Origin: Planctomycetaceae bacterium
GTDB taxonomy: Bacteria; Planctomycetota; Planctomycetia; Pirellulales; UBA1268
Assembly: GCA_009691925.1 (NCBI GenBank)
Contig: SIAG01000142.1
Location: 1-9,559 of the forward strand
Length of the DNA: 9,559 bases
Direction of reading: 5' to 3'
Under the pieces are notes generated by a model. That model had not been told where the DNA came from, did not search any database, and was given only the letters and a program-made list of their open reading frames with translations. Numbering within the stretch: position 1 is the first letter of the stretch; each line of letters begins with the position of its first letter. Below are positions 8,404-9,559 of this stretch, piece by piece. Position numbers and translations under genes: made by a program.

Positions 8404-9429
8404 TCAAGGCGTTGGCGGACGCTTGGCGACCATCTCCCGTGCTTTCCTGGAGACCCGCTCGGCCAGCACCCCCTCCTCGGCCGACAGCATCTCCGGATCG
8501 ATGCCGTCGAGCACATGGAGCGCTTCCTGCGGCCGGTCGAGCCGGCCGGCCAGGATCGTCGCCAGGCGGATCCGCATGGCGTCGGTGCCGAAGGGGTATT
8601 GGCCGATCGCCTCCTCCATCACCGCCGCGGCATCGGCCCACGCCTTCGCGGCGTCGAGCCCTTGGGCAAGCTCGAAGAGCTCGTCACGCTCCAGCGGAAA
8701 ACCGCCGTCGTATCCAACCATCGAATGCCTCACCCCCTGCGCCCCGGTGGCATCGCCGGCGGCGAGGCGGCGGCGAAACGCCTCGCGTCTGTCCGCACGT
8801 ACCTCTTCGTCGCGCTCCCGTCGCCTGGCGACCTCTTGGACATACTCACGGCGCTTTTCGAGCTCACCTGAATAACTCGGGCGGCCGTTGCGTTGAATCG
8901 TGAATGCGTCCCACCCCTCGCAATCGACGAAGCCCGTCTTGAGAAGGAGGATCGCCAGCGGCGCCCCCAAGGCCGTGCCCATGAGATGGAGCAAGCCGGT
9001 CATCGATCCCCACAGCAGCTGGACCAGACTGAGCCCGACATAGAGCGCGGCCCACAGGCCGATGGTGACGTCGAACGTCCCGGTTCGGATCATCCACCCC
9101 AGCCCGGCAAAGTAGCCGCAGGTGATTTCGTTGGCGGGGGCCCAGATCGCCGCCATCGCCATGATCCCGAAGATCGCTGACGATGCTCCCCCCGATCTCG
9201 CGTTGATCCCGGAGAGGCCGAGGGTGAGAACCTGCTGGAGCATCGCCTGCCCCACCCCGACGCCGAGATAGCAGGCGAGAAAGCGCCACCACCCGAGCTT
9301 TCCCTCGACGACCAGACCGAACACCCAGAGGAAGATCATGTTGCCGGCGAGGTGGAAGAAGTCACCGTGAACGAAGTTGCTGGAGAGCCACTGCAAAGGG
9401 TGGAGCCCGTCCCAGGGCGATCGCACCAT
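8404..9429 (-). CDS. Rhomboid intramembrane serine protease with helical C-terminal tail, 5' end replaced by an IS
   Basis: 341 residues as it now stands. The rhomboid core is clear: H21-G-D-F-F-H26-L-A-G-N30-M (TM2 motif), catalytic S83 in G-A-S-S-A-I-F-G, catalytic H148 in H-L-M-G followed by small-residue G-x-x-x-G. The Ser-His dyad is therefore intact. What normally precedes TM2 (TM1 and most of loop 1) is absent: protein starts only 20 residues before H21. Upstream is a stop codon (TGA, 9435-9433) and the end of a transposase gene. The probable IS end at 9413 means M1-P5 are encoded by IS sequence and W6 spans the junction. After the membrane domain, a charged, Arg/Glu-rich helix (about 187-222) leads to a TPR-like helical region (about 245-335). 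Rhomboids cleave membrane proteins within the bilayer; without TM1 folding and activity are doubtful, so it may be a pseudogene with an open frame. No Shine-Dalgarno is seen before 9429. Confidence 0.85.
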   Translation of the reverse strand: MVRSPWDGLHPLQWLSSNFVHGDFFHLAGNMIFLWVFGLVVEGKLGWWRFLACYLGVGVGQAMLQQVLTLGLSGINARSGGASSAIFGIMAMAAIWAPANEITCGYFAGLGWMIRTGTFDVTIGLWAALYVGLSLVQLLWGSMTGLLHLMGTALGAPLAILLLKTGFVDCEGWDAFTIQRNGRPSYSGELEKRREYVQEVARRRERDEEVRADRREAFRRRLAAGDATGAQGVRHSMVGYDGGFPLERDELFELAQGLDAAKAWADAAAVMEEAIGQYPFGTDAMRIRLATILAGRLDRPQEALHVLDGIDPEMLSAEEGVLAERVSRKAREMVAKRPPTP

Positions 9430-9559
9430 AAGTCATTACCCGACAAGCACTTCGAGGAGGTAGTCGTCGTCCCAGCCTGCGGTGAGGCGTTTGTTTTTAA
9501 TCCCGACCTTGTTGGTTGTTTCGTTCTTGAGCATGACCAGAGCGGTCTTGCGGAGGGTG
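9413..9559 (-). mobile_element. Right part of an ISAs1-like insertion sequence, continuing beyond the window
   Basis: The transposase 3' end is followed after 23 bases by CAGGG on the plus strand (9413-9417), the type of outer terminus expected for ISAs1 family inverted repeats. The element would then enter the rhomboid gene exactly where its conserved sequence begins. The other IS end and any target duplication are outside the window, so the boundary is inferred from the terminus motif and the gene truncation rather than seen as a matched repeat pair. Confidence 0.55.
9436..9558 (-). CDS. ISAs1-family transposase, C-terminal 40 residues
   Basis: Reading leftward from 9558 the frame encodes 40 residues ending in TAA (9438-9436). 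The pattern L-R-K-T-A-L-V-M-L-K-N-E-T-T-N-K-V-G, then K-R-L-T-A-G-W-D-D-D-Y-L-L-E-V-L matches my recollection of the conserved C-terminus of DDE transposases of the ISAs1 (H-repeat) family: a helix with arginine/lysine-rich turn, then A-G-W-D-x-D-Y-L-L. The catalytic DDE residues lie outside the window, so intactness cannot be judged. Composition is more A/T-rich and Lys/Asn-rich than the flanking genes, consistent with a mobile gene. The stop is only six bases before the ATG of the truncated rhomboid gene. Confidence 0.75.
   Translation of the reverse strand, partial: TLRKTALVMLKNETTNKVGIKNKRLTAGWDDDYLLEVLVG

Noticed and set aside
8211..8516. ATG start at 8516 for the TolC-like protein
   Set aside because: The leader would overlap the rhomboid gene and bury the signal peptide about 100 residues inside; GTG 8210 fits better.
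9420..9465. Outward promoter in the IS end driving the truncated rhomboid
   Set aside because: TTGTCG and TATGGT are present but only 10 bases apart; no hexamer pair with acceptable spacing was found.

Overview
The window looks like chromosomal DNA from a GC-rich planctomycete (Pirellulales-like). This is inferred from base composition, SD-poor starts, and gene types: an SMP-30 lactonase, a large dCACHE-HAMP cyclase-like protein, and a TolC family protein with a long Pro/Gly-rich leader. No rRNA, tRNA or CRISPR array was seen.

Left arm, + strand (1-2700): the 3' part of an SMP-30/gluconolactonase-like gene, then a complete Uup-type ABC-F ATPase. Right arm, - strand, read from right to left: the 3' end of an ISAs1-like insertion sequence with its probable terminal repeat (9413-9559); a rhomboid protease gene with a cytosolic helical tail (8404-9429) whose 5' end has been cut off by that IS; a TolC/CzcC-like outer membrane protein (6555-8210, GTG start); a dCACHE-HAMP-class III cyclase-like receptor (4250-6376); and an MscS-type channel with a C-terminal cyclic-nucleotide-binding-like domain (2709-4253). 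The two arms converge with only 8 bp between stop codons.

The most interesting unit is the cyclase/channel pair. The two genes overlap by 4 bp (ATGA), so they are probably translationally coupled, and at first sight they form a 'make cyclic nucleotide, gate a channel' module. Both halves are degenerate at the residues that define that chemistry. The cyclase-like domain has Glu and Ser at the two metal-Asp positions and Ala at the transition-state Asn position. The channel's CNB-like domain lacks the phosphate-clamp Arg. This suggests a receptor-channel pair using a non-canonical ligand or direct protein contact rather than ordinary cAMP signalling. It is a hypothesis from sequence only.

Second, the IS end appears to supply the ATG and first codons of what remains of the rhomboid gene, which has lost its first transmembrane helix.
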